Shown here: positions 1-9,228 of the stretch, piece by piece
Numbering within the stretch: position 1 is the first letter of the stretch
Layout of the letters: every line of letters starts with the position of its first letter
Assembly: GCF_040790665.1 (NCBI RefSeq)
Contig: NZ_CP160849.1
Location: 186,001-250,000 of the forward strand
Length of the DNA: 64,000 bases
Source of the DNA: Sulfitobacter pontiacus
GTDB lineage: Bacteria; Pseudomonadota; Alphaproteobacteria; Rhodobacterales; Rhodobacteraceae
Reading direction: 5' to 3'
Made by a program: the position numbers and the translations under genes
Notes under the pieces: model-generated
What the model saw: the letters and a program-made list of their open reading frames with translations, nothing else
What the model was told of the DNA's origin: nothing
Database searches by the model: none

Positions 1-2
1 TG

Positions 3-617
3 CAGCTTGAGGCCGAACAGGGCCGCCCGCGCAACCCCTTCATCAACGCCGGTGCCATTGTCACCACGGACGAGGTGCTCACGGGCCGCGAACCGCGCGA
101 GACCTTGGCCGAAATCCTGCAATTCGTGCGCGCCGCCGCCAGTGACGACGACATCCACATCAACGAAACCGTCGCGGCCTCTGAAACCGCCCATGGCCAC
201 CGCAACTTTGCCCTGGCGCATTTTCTGGCCTCCTGCGGAAATCTGAACAATCCGCCGGAGAAGACGCTCGGCACGTATTTCCACCACTGCGCCATCGACA
301 TGTCCGCGCGGCAACTGGCCATGGCCGGACGGTTCCTGATCGAAACCGACAAGCTGCCCCGCATGATCCTGCCGCCCCGCATCCGGCGTCTCAATGCGCT
401 GATGCTGACCTGCGGGCATTATGACGGGTCGGGCGATTTTGCCTACCGCGTAGGGCTTCCGGCGAAATCCGGTGTGGGCGGCGGTATCCTTGCCATTGTC
501 CCCGGCCGCGCCAGCATCGCCGTCTGGTCGCCGGGTCTGAACCGCTATGGCAACTCGAAAAAAGGCACCCAGGCCATGGCCCGCCTCGCGCGCGAAATGG
601 GCTGGTCGATCTTCTGA
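3..617 (+). CDS. glsA: Glutaminase, C-terminal part (gene begins before the window)
   Basis: Hydrolyses L-glutamine to glutamate and ammonia in the cytoplasm. The reading frame is open from base 3 to a TGA at 615-617 and gives 204 residues. Family glutaminases are about 305 residues, so roughly the first 100 are outside the window. The visible part starts just before the conserved NPFINAGAI block. It also contains the helix around [13 protein letters not shown] and the C-terminal [12 protein letters not shown] and NRYGNSKKG blocks typical of the serine-dependent beta-lactamase-like glutaminase family. It converges on the mraY operon, with a repeat element and terminator between. No frameshift is visible. 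The family assignment is secure; the promoter and true start cannot be seen. Confidence 0.93.
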   Translation, partial: QLEAEQGRPRNPFINAGAIVTTDEVLTGREPRETLAEILQFVRAAASDDDIHINETVAASETAHGHRNFALAHFLASCGNLNNPPEKTLGTYFHHCAIDMSARQLAMAGRFLIETDKLPRMILPPRIRRLNALMLTCGHYDGSGDFAYRVGLPAKSGVGGGILAIVPGRASIAVWSPGLNRYGNSKKGTQAMARLAREMGWSIF

Positions 618-646
618 CGCCACCACCTCTTCCTGCCTCCCCCGCC

Positions 647-712
647 CTTCATTTTGCCAAATAAACTCCGGGGGACGCGGCCCCTTGGCCGCGCGGGGGC
701 TGGCCCCCGTCC
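647..712 (+). repeat. Dispersed intergenic repeat, copy A (full-length type)
   Basis: An AT-rich head with CCAAATAAACTCC is followed by a GC-rich tail with two adjacent inverted repeats, GCGGCC/GGCCGC and GGGGGC/GCCCCC. The same head-plus-hairpin architecture recurs at 48191-48256. The first 22 bases of the head recur exactly at 27025-27046. It lies between two convergent genes. I read it as a REP-like intergenic element; any role in termination is inference. Confidence 0.6.
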
Positions 713-717
713 GCCAT

Positions 718-751
718 AAAAAAAGCGCGCCACATCCCTGCAGCGCGCCCT
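718..751 (-). terminator. Intrinsic terminator of the mraZ-mraY operon
   Basis: On the minus strand, 29 bases after the mraY stop, AGGGCGCGC pairs with GCGCGCTTT (two G-U pairs) around a 12-base loop. The stem runs directly into a run of seven T. It marks the end of the cell-wall operon after mraY. Confidence 0.7.
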
Positions 752-779
752 CTTGTTTCTTACCGCCTTGATAAACTGC

Positions 780-1862
<1,083 letters not shown>

Positions 1863-1893
1863 CGTACGCGTCCTAACTCAAAATCTTGTGGGC

Positions 1894-3330
1894 TTAGCCC
1901 TGTCGTTCATTCTGGACCGGATGGCCCATTTTGCGGATCGCGTCAACGATCAGCCCTAGTTTCATGGACAAGGAGCCTTTGGCGAGCACAACATCGCCAC
2001 TGTCCAGATGCGACGAAAGCGCGGGCAGCAGGTCGGCGGCAGTTTCGGCCCATTCCCCGCGTTGATGCGCCGGCAGCAGGTCATAGAGCGACTTCATCAG
2101 CGGGCCAACACAGTGGATCACATCCAGCTTTTTGGTGGCGTCGAGATGCGCGAGCCCTGCGTGCAGGGCGATCTCGTCCGGTCCCAGCTCCTTCATGTCC
2201 CCCAGATAGGCGATGCGCCGCCCCTTGCTGACGCGGCCGATATCATGGGTCACCTCGGCGGCGGCCAGCACCTCTAGGGCGGCGGCCATCGACGTGGGGT
2301 TCGCGTTATAGCTGTCATCAATCAGGTTCAACGTCAGATGGGTGTCGACCACGTCGAGATGGATAACCTCTCGCACGCCGCGCCCTTTATAGGGTGTCCA
2401 GCGTCCCAGCGAGGCCGCAGCCAGCGCCAGATCCGCGCCCATGGCCTGTGCAGACGCCAAGGCTCCTAAGGCGTTCATCGCGAAATGCCGCCCCGGCGTT
2501 CCGATCTTGAACAGCAGCGGCGTGCCGTCGGCGTCGGCGCGCACGACGGTGGTATCGCCCTGCACCTGCACGTCCAGCAGTTTGTACTGATAGCCATGCT
2601 CGCCAAATTCGACCTCGCGCAGGCGGCGATCCACGGCCTTGGCCATCAGGATCGCGGCGTGTTCGATGTCAGCGTTGATCACCGCTACGCCCCCCGGTTG
2701 CAGCCCATCAAAAACGGCGGCTTTCTCGACCGCGATTTCCGCGACATTGGCAAAGGCTTCCAGATGCACGGCGGCGACGGTGGTGACCATCGCGACATCC
2801 GGCTTGGCCATCTGCGCCAGCGGAGAAATCTCTCCGGGGTGGTTCATGCCGATCTCGATCACGGCATATTCTGTATCCGCAGGCATCCGCGCCAGCGTCA
2901 GCGGCACCCCCCAGTGGTTGTTATAGCTGTCGACCGAGGCATGCGCCCGCCCCTGGTCGGCAAAGATCGCAAGCAGCATTTCCTTGGTCGAGGTCTTGCC
3001 GACGCTGCCCGTCACCGCGACGACCTTGGCCTGCGTTCGGGCCCGCGCGGCGGCACCAAGCGCCTCAAGGCCCTTGAGCACATCCTCGACGATCAGCAGC
3101 GGTGCATCCTCGGCCACGCCCTCGGGGACATGGGTGACCAGCGCGGCCCCCGCCCCTTTTTCCAGCGCCATGGCGACAAAATCATGCCCGTCGCGCACGT
3201 CTTTCAGCGCGACGAACAGATCCCCCGGTGCAAGGGTACGGGTATCAATCGACACGCCGTCACAGGCCCAGTCCCCGATGGCGCGGCCGCCGGTGGCGCT
3301 TTCGGCCTCTTTTGCTGTCCACAAGCTCAT
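1894..3330 (-). CDS. murF: UDP-MurNAc-tripeptide--D-alanyl-D-alanine ligase
   Basis: Cytoplasmic ATP-dependent ligase that adds D-Ala-D-Ala to UDP-MurNAc-tripeptide, completing the pentapeptide precursor used by MraY. The 478-residue protein has an N-terminal UDP-binding domain, the Mur-ligase ATP loop GSVGKTS at 108-114, and the central SYNANPTSM block that marks MurF within the family. Its ATG overlaps the end of murE by four bases, indicating translational coupling. Length and motifs are complete, with no sign of damage. Confidence 0.97.
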   Translation of the reverse strand: MSLWTAKEAESATGGRAIGDWACDGVSIDTRTLAPGDLFVALKDVRDGHDFVAMALEKGAGAALVTHVPEGVAEDAPLLIVEDVLKGLEALGAAARARTQAKVVAVTGSVGKTSTKEMLLAIFADQGRAHASVDSYNNHWGVPLTLARMPADTEYAVIEIGMNHPGEISPLAQMAKPDVAMVTTVAAVHLEAFANVAEIAVEKAAVFDGLQPGGVAVINADIEHAAILMAKAVDRRLREVEFGEHGYQYKLLDVQVQGDTTVVRADADGTPLLFKIGTPGRHFAMNALGALASAQAMGADLALAAASLGRWTPYKGRGVREVIHLDVVDTHLTLNLIDDSYNANPTSMAAALEVLAAAEVTHDIGRVSKGRRIAYLGDMKELGPDEIALHAGLAHLDATKKLDVIHCVGPLMKSLYDLLPAHQRGEWAETAADLLPALSSHLDSGDVVLAKGSLSMKLGLIVDAIRKMGHPVQNERQG

Positions 3331-4808
3331 GCCAATCTCCCATCCAGCGCCGCGACGGCGACGCTGGCCTGTTCCACATCATCAAAGGGTAGCACATCGT
3401 CACCGATGGTCTGTCCGGTTTCATGGCCTTTGCCCGCGATCAGCAGCGCGTCGCCCGTGCCGATGGCGTCGATGCCCCGCAGGATCGCCTCGGCACGGTC
3501 GCCCACCTCGGTCGCTTCTGGCGCGCCCTCCATGACGGCGGCACGGATGGTCGCCGGATCTTCGGAGCGCGGGTTGTCATCGGTCACGAACACCAGATCC
3601 GCATGGGCCGCCGCCGCCTGCCCCATCAGCGGGCGTTTGGCGCGGTCACGGTCGCCGCCTGCGCCCACGATAGCGACCAACCGGCCCATGACATGGGGGC
3701 GCATCGCTTGCAGGGCGGTGGCGATGGCGTCGGGGGTATGGGCGTAATCCACAAACACCGCCCCGCCATTGTCCCGCGTGGCGGCAAGCTGCATGCGGCC
3801 GCGCACGGTGGTCAGATGAGGCAGCGTGTCGAACACATGGGCGGGGTCCGCCCCGCAGGCAATTACCAGCCCCGCCGCGAGCAACACGTTGTCCGCCTGA
3901 AACCCGCCAATGAGGTTCAGGCGTTTCTGGTAGGTCTTGCCACGATAGCTGAACCGCAGGTCCTGCCCCGTCGCATCAAAGCGCTGGCCGGTCAGATGCA
4001 GATCGCCCCCGTCGCGCCCTACGGTAATCACCTCGCAGCCACGGGCGCGTGCGATAGCGACCATATCGACCCCCTTGGGATCATCGATATTGATCACCGC
4101 CGTGCCGTCCTCGGGCAGCACCCGCGAGAACAGTCCGGCCTTGGCGTCGAAATAGGCGTCGAAGGTCTCGTGGTAGTCGAGATGGTCTTGGGTAAAATTC
4201 GTGAACCCCGCCGCCTTGAGCGTCACGCCATCCAGCCGTCGCTGGTCCAGCCCGTGGCTCGACGCTTCCATCGCGGCATGGGTGATACCGTTGGTAGAGG
4301 CCTCGGCAAGGGTGCGGTGCAGGGTGATGGGCTCGGGCGTGGTATGAGCCAGCGGTGCGGTCCATGCGCCTTCGACGCCAGTGGTGCCAAGGTTGACAGC
4401 CGCCAGCCCCATCTCGATCCAGATTTGCCGCACGAATGTGCTTACAGAGGTTTTGCCATTGGTGCCGGTGACCGCAATCATCGTCTGCGGCTGCGCGCCG
4501 TACCACAGGGCTGCCGCGCGCGACAGCGCCTCGCGGGGGGCATCGGTGACGACAAGGGCCACGTCAGCCTGTGCCAACGCGTCAGCCGCCAGCGTGGCCC
4601 CCTCGGCGTCGGTCAACACCGCCACCGCGCCCATGCGCAGCGCATATTGGATAAACTCGGCCCCATGGACCTTGCTGCCGGGCATGGCGGCGAAGAGGGT
4701 GCCGGGCTGGACCTGACGGCTGTCGACGCTGATACCTGCAATGGGCGGGTTGCCCCCCCCTTTCGCGGTCAGACCAAGGGAGGATAACGGGACGGCCTGT
4801 GTGCCCAT
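3327..4808 (-). CDS. murE: UDP-MurNAc-L-alanyl-D-glutamate--2,6-diaminopimelate ligase
   Basis: Cytoplasmic Mur ligase that adds meso-diaminopimelate to UDP-MurNAc-L-Ala-D-Glu using ATP. The 493-residue protein carries the ATP loop TGTNGKTS at 114-121 and the DNPR motif at 411-414. DNPR is the recognised mark of meso-DAP-specific MurE as opposed to the lysine-adding enzyme, so the cell wall should be the usual Gram-negative DAP type. It lies 16 bp downstream of ftsI and overlaps murF by four bases. Confidence 0.97.
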   Translation of the reverse strand: MGTQAVPLSSLGLTAKGGGNPPIAGISVDSRQVQPGTLFAAMPGSKVHGAEFIQYALRMGAVAVLTDAEGATLAADALAQADVALVVTDAPREALSRAAALWYGAQPQTMIAVTGTNGKTSVSTFVRQIWIEMGLAAVNLGTTGVEGAWTAPLAHTTPEPITLHRTLAEASTNGITHAAMEASSHGLDQRRLDGVTLKAAGFTNFTQDHLDYHETFDAYFDAKAGLFSRVLPEDGTAVINIDDPKGVDMVAIARARGCEVITVGRDGGDLHLTGQRFDATGQDLRFSYRGKTYQKRLNLIGGFQADNVLLAAGLVIACGADPAHVFDTLPHLTTVRGRMQLAATRDNGGAVFVDYAHTPDAIATALQAMRPHVMGRLVAIVGAGGDRDRAKRPLMGQAAAAHADLVFVTDDNPRSEDPATIRAAVMEGAPEATEVGDRAEAILRGIDAIGTGDALLIAGKGHETGQTIGDDVLPFDDVEQASVAVAALDGRLA

Positions 4809-4824
4809 GGGGACGCTCTTTATA

Positions 4825-6612
4825 TTAGTTGCTGCTGGAGAGCGTTATATCAGCGAGGCTGTCCGGTTCAACAGTCGGTCGCAGACCCAGCAGAGGCGCG
4901 ACGCGACGGACCATTTCCGCGGCCACGGGCACGGCTGTCCAACCGGCCGTGCGGCGCGGTTTGTCGCCCGAGGTCTCGACAGGTTCGTCCAGCGTGACGA
5001 TCAGTACGTATTTGGGATCATGCGCCGGGAACATGCTGGCAAAGGTCGCGATGACCTTATCCTCAAGATAGCCACCTCGGGGGCCGGGTTTATCCGCCGT
5101 ACCGGTCTTGCCGCCGATCTGGTAGCCGGGCACTTCGGCAAAGCTGGCCGTGCCTTCGGTCACCACCGCACGCAGCATTGCGCGGGCATCCGCCGCCGCG
5201 CGTTCAGACATCACACGCGGGCCGACCACGGGGCCGGATTGCTTGCGCAACGTCGGGGTGACCTTGTGCCCGCCATTGGCAATGGCAGAATAGCCCGCCG
5301 CCAGATGCATCGGGCTGGAGGACAGACCGTGGCCATAAGAGACGGTTACGGTGCTCAACTCTTGCCAGCGCTGCGGCAGCAAGGGCTTGCCGCCAGAGGC
5401 TTCGATGATCTCGAAGGGGGTTGGTTCAAAGAACCCGAGGTTTTTCAGGAATTCCTGCTGACGCTCCGCGCCGATCTCAAGCGCAAGCCGCCCTGTCCCG
5501 CGGTTGGAGCTGTGCACGATGATCCCCGTCACCGTCTGCTTGCCATAGTTCTTGCCGTGGAATTCGCCGATGCGGAAGCCGCCGACCTTCATCGGGCCAG
5601 AGGTGTCGATCACCGTATCCGCGGTGGCAATGCCAAGGTCGATCGCCTGTGCCGCGGTGAAAATCTTGAAGACAGAGCCAAGCTCGTAGACGCCTTGCAC
5701 CGACCGGTTGAACAGCGGGCTGTCGGACGCATCGCCTGTGACGGCGGCACGGGGCCGGTCGTTAGGGTCGAAAGAGGGCAATGATACGGCGCTGATCACC
5801 TCGCCCGTGTGCACATCCATCAGGACCGAGGTCGCCCCCTTGGCGTTCATCAGCTTCATGCCGCCATAAAGAATACGCTCGGACGCGGCCTGTACGGTCA
5901 TGTCGATCGAGAGTTCCAGCGGCTTGTTCCCATTGGCCGGATCGCGCAGATAGTCGTCAAAGTATTTCTCTGCTCCCGCGACGCCGATCACCTCGGCGGC
6001 ATGGACACCCTCGCGGCCATAGCTGGCCCCTCCCATGATATGCGCGGCAAGCGACCCGTTGGGGTAAAGACGCATATCACGCGGCGCAAACAGCAAGCCC
6101 GGCTCGCCGATATCATGCACGGCCTGCATCTGCTCGGGGCTGATTTTCTTCTTGATCCACAAGAACTTGCGCTTACCGGTAAAGTCGCGCAGCAGGCGTT
6201 CCTCGTTCAGGTCGGGGAACACGGCCATCAACTTTTTCACTGCCCCCTGCGGGTCGATCATGTGGTGCGGCTGCGCATAAAGCGCATGTGTCTCAAAGTT
6301 GGTCGCCAGCAGATTGCCATTGCGATCCACAATATCGGCGCGGGTGGCCGAGATCACGGAACCGGGGGCCGCCGCGCGCGGCTCTGTCGGGTCGGTGGTC
6401 GCCATGACCCCCATACGCGCGCCCACAACGGTGAAGGCGCAGAAGAAGAAGACCCCCAGAACCAGCAAACGCCCCTCGGCGCGCTGCCGAGAGGCGTCGC
6501 GCATCTGCTCGTGGCGGATACGCTTGTTCTCGCGCTCGATCGCATCGGGGTTTTCGCCCTTTTGACGGGCTTCAAGAATACGGGCCAGCGGGCGCAGCGG
6601 GGTGCGGATCAT
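4825..6612 (-). CDS. ftsI: Septal peptidoglycan transpeptidase FtsI (PBP3)
   Basis: Class B penicillin-binding protein that cross-links septal peptidoglycan in the periplasm as part of the divisome. The 595-residue protein has a charged cytoplasmic N-terminus (about 1-46), one membrane anchor (about 48-70), a dimerisation module and a transpeptidase domain. The three active-site motifs are intact: SVFK (313-316, nucleophile Ser313), SSN (368-370) and KTG (502-504). Its ATG overlaps the ftsL stop by four bases. It is the expected partner of the adjacent FtsL. Confidence 0.97.
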   Translation of the reverse strand: MIRTPLRPLARILEARQKGENPDAIERENKRIRHEQMRDASRQRAEGRLLVLGVFFFCAFTVVGARMGVMATTDPTEPRAAAPGSVISATRADIVDRNGNLLATNFETHALYAQPHHMIDPQGAVKKLMAVFPDLNEERLLRDFTGKRKFLWIKKKISPEQMQAVHDIGEPGLLFAPRDMRLYPNGSLAAHIMGGASYGREGVHAAEVIGVAGAEKYFDDYLRDPANGNKPLELSIDMTVQAASERILYGGMKLMNAKGATSVLMDVHTGEVISAVSLPSFDPNDRPRAAVTGDASDSPLFNRSVQGVYELGSVFKIFTAAQAIDLGIATADTVIDTSGPMKVGGFRIGEFHGKNYGKQTVTGIIVHSSNRGTGRLALEIGAERQQEFLKNLGFFEPTPFEIIEASGGKPLLPQRWQELSTVTVSYGHGLSSSPMHLAAGYSAIANGGHKVTPTLRKQSGPVVGPRVMSERAAADARAMLRAVVTEGTASFAEVPGYQIGGKTGTADKPGPRGGYLEDKVIATFASMFPAHDPKYVLIVTLDEPVETSGDKPRRTAGWTAVPVAAEMVRRVAPLLGLRPTVEPDSLADITLSSSN

Positions 6613-6962
6613 TCGGGGGCCTCCATCGAGGATACGTCAACGCCGTCGGTGATCTCGAACAGCGGCAGTTCTGGCAGCGGCGGGTAGCTCACCTGATCGA
6701 TAGATCCGAACTGGTCGGGATGCAGCGGCAAAAGGTTCAGCCGGTCAAAGTTGAGCTCTGCCAGATCGCGCAGACGGTCGGGGCGGTTCTGATAGGCCCA
6801 TTCCGCCTTGAGCACGGCCAGACGGCTGTAGGCTTCGCGGATTTCATAGCGCAGGTCATCGGCATCACTCAGGGCTTGCTGGGTCGCGTAATTCTCGCGG
6901 TAGGCCCAGAAGGCCAGCCCGATCACCGAAAAGGTGGTTAGGATGTAAAGCACGGTTCTCAT
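6609..6962 (-). CDS. ftsL: Cell division protein FtsL
   Basis: Small bitopic membrane protein of the FtsQLB complex that links Z-ring assembly to septal peptidoglycan synthesis. The 117-residue protein has one N-terminal transmembrane segment (about 3-19) followed by a helical, charged region (about 25-75) consistent with the FtsL coiled coil, then a proline-rich tail. FtsL sequences diverge strongly, so the call rests on size, topology and position between rsmH and ftsI. It overlaps both neighbours by four bases. Confidence 0.85.
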   Translation of the reverse strand: MRTVLYILTTFSVIGLAFWAYRENYATQQALSDADDLRYEIREAYSRLAVLKAEWAYQNRPDRLRDLAELNFDRLNLLPLHPDQFGSIDQVSYPPLPELPLFEITDGVDVSSMEAPE

Positions 6963-7960
6963 ACGGTTAATCCCCTGACCATAGGCATGCCGAGTGCCTT
7001 GGCATCGATGCTGCCCGCAGGCGCATCAGTGCGAATTGCGACGCGCAGCTTGGCCGAGCGGCTGCGCGGGTTCTCTTCCAGCTCTTGCGCATCCGGCCCG
7101 ATGGCCTTGCGCTTGAGGATCTTGAATTGCGGCGCTTCTGTTTCAATTTCGGGCGCAAAGCGATTGGCGTTGCCCCCTGCCCCCGCACGCGCCGTCAGGA
7201 AGCGTTTGACCATACGGTCTTCGACCGAGTGGAAGGTCACAACGGCAAGCTGGCCACCGGGTTTCAACGCACGTTCCGCCGCCATCAACCCGTTGAACAG
7301 CTCGCCATATTCATTGTTCACCGCAATGCGCAGCGCCTGAAAGCTGCGGGTCGCGGGATGCGACTGGCCGGGTTTCGAGCGCGGCAAACAGCTTTCGACC
7401 AAGCCTGCAAGCGCCAGCGTTGTGGTGATCGGGGCCTCTTCGCGGGCGCGCACGATCGCTTTGGCGATGCGGCGGCTGGCACGTTCTTCACCGTATTGGA
7501 ACAGGATATTGGCAATCACCTCTTCCTCGGCCTCGTTGACGATATCCGCCGCCGAGGGGCCGTCCTGGCTCATCCGCATATCAAGCGGCCCGTCACGCAT
7601 GAAAGAGAACCCGCGCTCTGCCAGATCAAGCTGCATGGAGGACACGCCCAGATCTAGCACGATCCCGTCCAGATCCTGTGCATAGTCGTCCATTTTGGAG
7701 AACACGCCGCGCTGCATGATGATCCGGTCGCCATAGTCACCGGCCCAAGCCTGCGCCATTTCAAACGCGAGCGGATCACGGTCCACGGCCACCACCTGCG
7801 CAGCACCTGCGTCCAGCAGGCCACGGGTATAGCCGCCCGCGCCGAAGGTGCCATCCAGCCAACGCCCCGACACAGGGGCCACCGCCGCCAGCAAGGGGCG
7901 CAGCAGAACCGGTGTGTGCGGGGCGGAGGGGGTATCACTGGGTCCGCTCATATCGATCAA
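6959..7960 (-). CDS. rsmH: 16S rRNA (cytosine(1402)-N(4))-methyltransferase
   Basis: SAM-dependent methyltransferase that modifies C1402 in the decoding centre of 16S rRNA. The 333-residue protein has the family opening HTPVLL, the SAM-binding [13 protein letters not shown] block near residue 40, the DLGVSS motif near 100 and the late [10 protein letters not shown] block. It has the normal length and overlaps mraZ and ftsL by four bases each. Its place second in the division/cell-wall cluster is almost universal. Confidence 0.97.
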   Translation of the reverse strand: MIDMSGPSDTPSAPHTPVLLRPLLAAVAPVSGRWLDGTFGAGGYTRGLLDAGAAQVVAVDRDPLAFEMAQAWAGDYGDRIIMQRGVFSKMDDYAQDLDGIVLDLGVSSMQLDLAERGFSFMRDGPLDMRMSQDGPSAADIVNEAEEEVIANILFQYGEERASRRIAKAIVRAREEAPITTTLALAGLVESCLPRSKPGQSHPATRSFQALRIAVNNEYGELFNGLMAAERALKPGGQLAVVTFHSVEDRMVKRFLTARAGAGGNANRFAPEIETEAPQFKILKRKAIGPDAQELEENPRSRSAKLRVAIRTDAPAGSIDAKALGMPMVRGLTV

Positions 7961-8460
7961 GCCTCCGGCTTGCCGTCCAGGAAGGCCATCGGATCAAAGT
8001 CTTCTGGCAGATCGTCCAGCCATTCCTCTTCGCGGGCCTTTTCCTCGGTCTCGTAGGTTTCGGGCTTCCAGATCTGGAAGGTATCACCGGCGGCGATAAA
8101 GAATGCTTCGTTTTCCAAGTCGATCTTGTTGCGCAGCTTGGCGGGCAGAACCAGGCGGCCCGTTTCATCGACCGATGTGGGAAAAGACTGACCGTGGAAC
8201 AGGCGCTGCAGCATCTTGCGTTCCATCGACCCGCGCGGCAGCGCGTCGATCTTGTCGTCCACCTCTTCGATGGCCTGCATGGTATAGCATTCAAGATAGC
8301 TGCGGCGGCTGTCGCCATAGACGATCACCAGCTCGGGCGTGCCACCGTTTTGCCAATTCGGATCACCGGCTTCCAACACACGACGAAAAGAGGCTGGGAT
8401 AGACACCCGCCCCTTCGTATCGACCTTGTGTTGGCTTTCGCCTCTGAACCTGCGGCTCAC
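7957..8460 (-). CDS. mraZ: Transcriptional regulator MraZ, first gene of the division/cell-wall cluster
   Basis: DNA-binding protein with two SpoVT/AbrB-like repeats. In E. coli it represses its own operon by binding spaced TGGG repeats. I start it at the GTG at 8460, giving 167 residues beginning [17 protein letters not shown] after the initiator. This matches the family start and has AGGG eight bases upstream. An in-frame ATG at 8502 and a start at 8547 would add unrelated residues. The two repeats carry D-x-KGR (near 14-17) and DETGR-LVLP (near 103). The C-terminus is acidic. The long upstream region (8461-9167) contains candidate MraZ sites and a structured leader. Confidence 0.92.
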   Translation of the reverse strand: MSRRFRGESQHKVDTKGRVSIPASFRRVLEAGDPNWQNGGTPELVIVYGDSRRSYLECYTMQAIEEVDDKIDALPRGSMERKMLQRLFHGQSFPTSVDETGRLVLPAKLRNKIDLENEAFFIAAGDTFQIWKPETYETEEKAREEEWLDDLPEDFDPMAFLDGKPEA

Positions 8461-8525
8461 GTGTTTTTCCCTGCCTGCGGCGCTTATGCGCCCTAAAATC
8501 ATGCCCCCGGCGGTAGATGTAGAAA

Positions 8526-8580
8526 CGGCGGGCTGATCTGCTGCCACTGATCAACCCGCCGCCCGTCCCGCCTTGGCGGG
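8526..8580 (-). other. Two adjacent stem-loops in the mraZ leader
   Basis: The first is a 13-base inverted repeat, CGGCGGGCTGATC at 8526-8538 and GATCAACCCGCCG at 8549-8561, with one wobble pair and a 10-base loop. The second is CCCGCC/GGCGGG at 8567-8580 with a two-base loop. Both lie 66-120 bases upstream of the mraZ GTG in the transcribed direction. No T-run follows, so they are not obvious terminators. A regulatory role is inference. Confidence 0.5.
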
Positions 8581-8748
8581 GAAGTCCGACTGCGCGCGCC
8601 ACCTGGGGGGATGTCTGCTCGCTCGCGCGCCGGATCTCTTGGTCTGATGAAAGCGAGGTGCCTGTATGAACCTGCTAGAGTTTTATTTGGTCGTTGGGGT
8701 CGTTTGGTGCCCCGTGTCTCGTTCTCATCCGATGCACTAGGGATGCCA

Positions 8749-8832
8749 TGGGAATTGATGGGCGTCTATAAGTTTTTTGGGAAATACATACCAAATTTGG
8801 TTTTGCACAGGGTTGTAAATCAACATGTGGGA
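8749..8832 (+). promoter_or_regulatory. Candidate MraZ-box cluster 1
   Basis: TGGGA/TGGGC pentamers start at 8749, 8759, 8778 and 8828 on the plus strand. The first two are exactly 10 bp apart; the others are 19 and 50 bp further on. Ten-base spacing of TGGGN is the known E. coli MraZ operator pattern. The surrounding 8740-8960 stretch is markedly AT-rich for this genome and holds no convincing gene. Confidence 0.45.
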
Positions 8833-8918
8833 AAGAAATATCAGCGATATTTAGCCTATATCGAATAAATGTGAAATTTAGACACAACATATTGAGGTTA
8901 AAAACGCGTGCTGAAATT

Positions 8919-8933
8919 TCCCACAATTTCCCA
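8919..8933 (-). promoter_or_regulatory. Candidate MraZ-box cluster 2
   Basis: Two minus-strand TGGGA pentamers (plus-strand TCCCA at 8919-8923 and 8929-8933) are exactly 10 bp apart. They are in the orientation of mraZ and about 460 bp upstream of its start. Confidence 0.5.
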
Positions 8934-8952
8934 ACAATTTTAGACCACAGAG

Positions 8953-8961
8953 TTATCCACA
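8953..8961 (+). promoter_or_regulatory. Perfect DnaA-box match
   Basis: TTATCCACA matches the consensus DnaA box exactly and lies between MraZ-box clusters 2 and 3. I saw no further boxes nearby, so an origin is not supported; a single regulatory DnaA site is possible. Confidence 0.35.
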
Positions 8962-9097
8962 ACCTGTGTTCGCGGCTTGTTCCCCGATCGCAACACCAAT
9001 TGCAACTGTTTTATCGCGCAAACTGAGGATTCCGCGCCTCAGACAGCCATTTTCCGCCGAATCACCTTGCCAATCCGGCAGGGTCCAGCCGGCGATC

Positions 9098-9135
9098 TCC
9101 CATGTTTTCCCATGAGGTTTTCCCATGCGATCCCA
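9098..9135 (-). promoter_or_regulatory. Candidate MraZ-box cluster 3 (four repeats)
   Basis: Four minus-strand TGGGA pentamers have plus-strand TCCCA starts at 9098, 9108, 9121 and 9131, with spacings of 10, 13 and 10 bp. They form two phased pairs. The cluster sits just beyond the hairpin that ends mrp, so it belongs to the mraZ side of the spacer. If it marks the operator, the mraZ transcript has a leader of up to about 600 bases. Confidence 0.55.
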
Positions 9136-9167
9136 TACGCACGTCCACACGACGCCGATGAACGCGA

Positions 9168-9195
9168 AACGCCGCGCAGGGGGCTGCGCGGCGTT
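9168..9195 (-). terminator. Hairpin downstream of mrp
   Basis: A perfect 12-bp stem, AACGCCGCGCAG with CTGCGCGGCGTT, closes a four-base loop 34 bp after the mrp stop. No clear T-run follows on the minus strand, so termination may be weak or factor-assisted. Confidence 0.55.
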
Positions 9196-9228
9196 GAGTA
9201 CAGATAGGACCGTGAAGGAGGTTGCCCC

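Noticed and set aside
8611..8962. Two short open frames (85 and 95 codons) in the mraZ spacer
   Set aside because: No ribosome site and no family resemblance; the AT-rich sequence and regulatory repeats explain the region better.
8461..9167. RNase P RNA gene or a replication origin
   Set aside because: None of the conserved RNase P RNA blocks is present on either strand. Only one DnaA box was found, with no array and no origin-linked genes.
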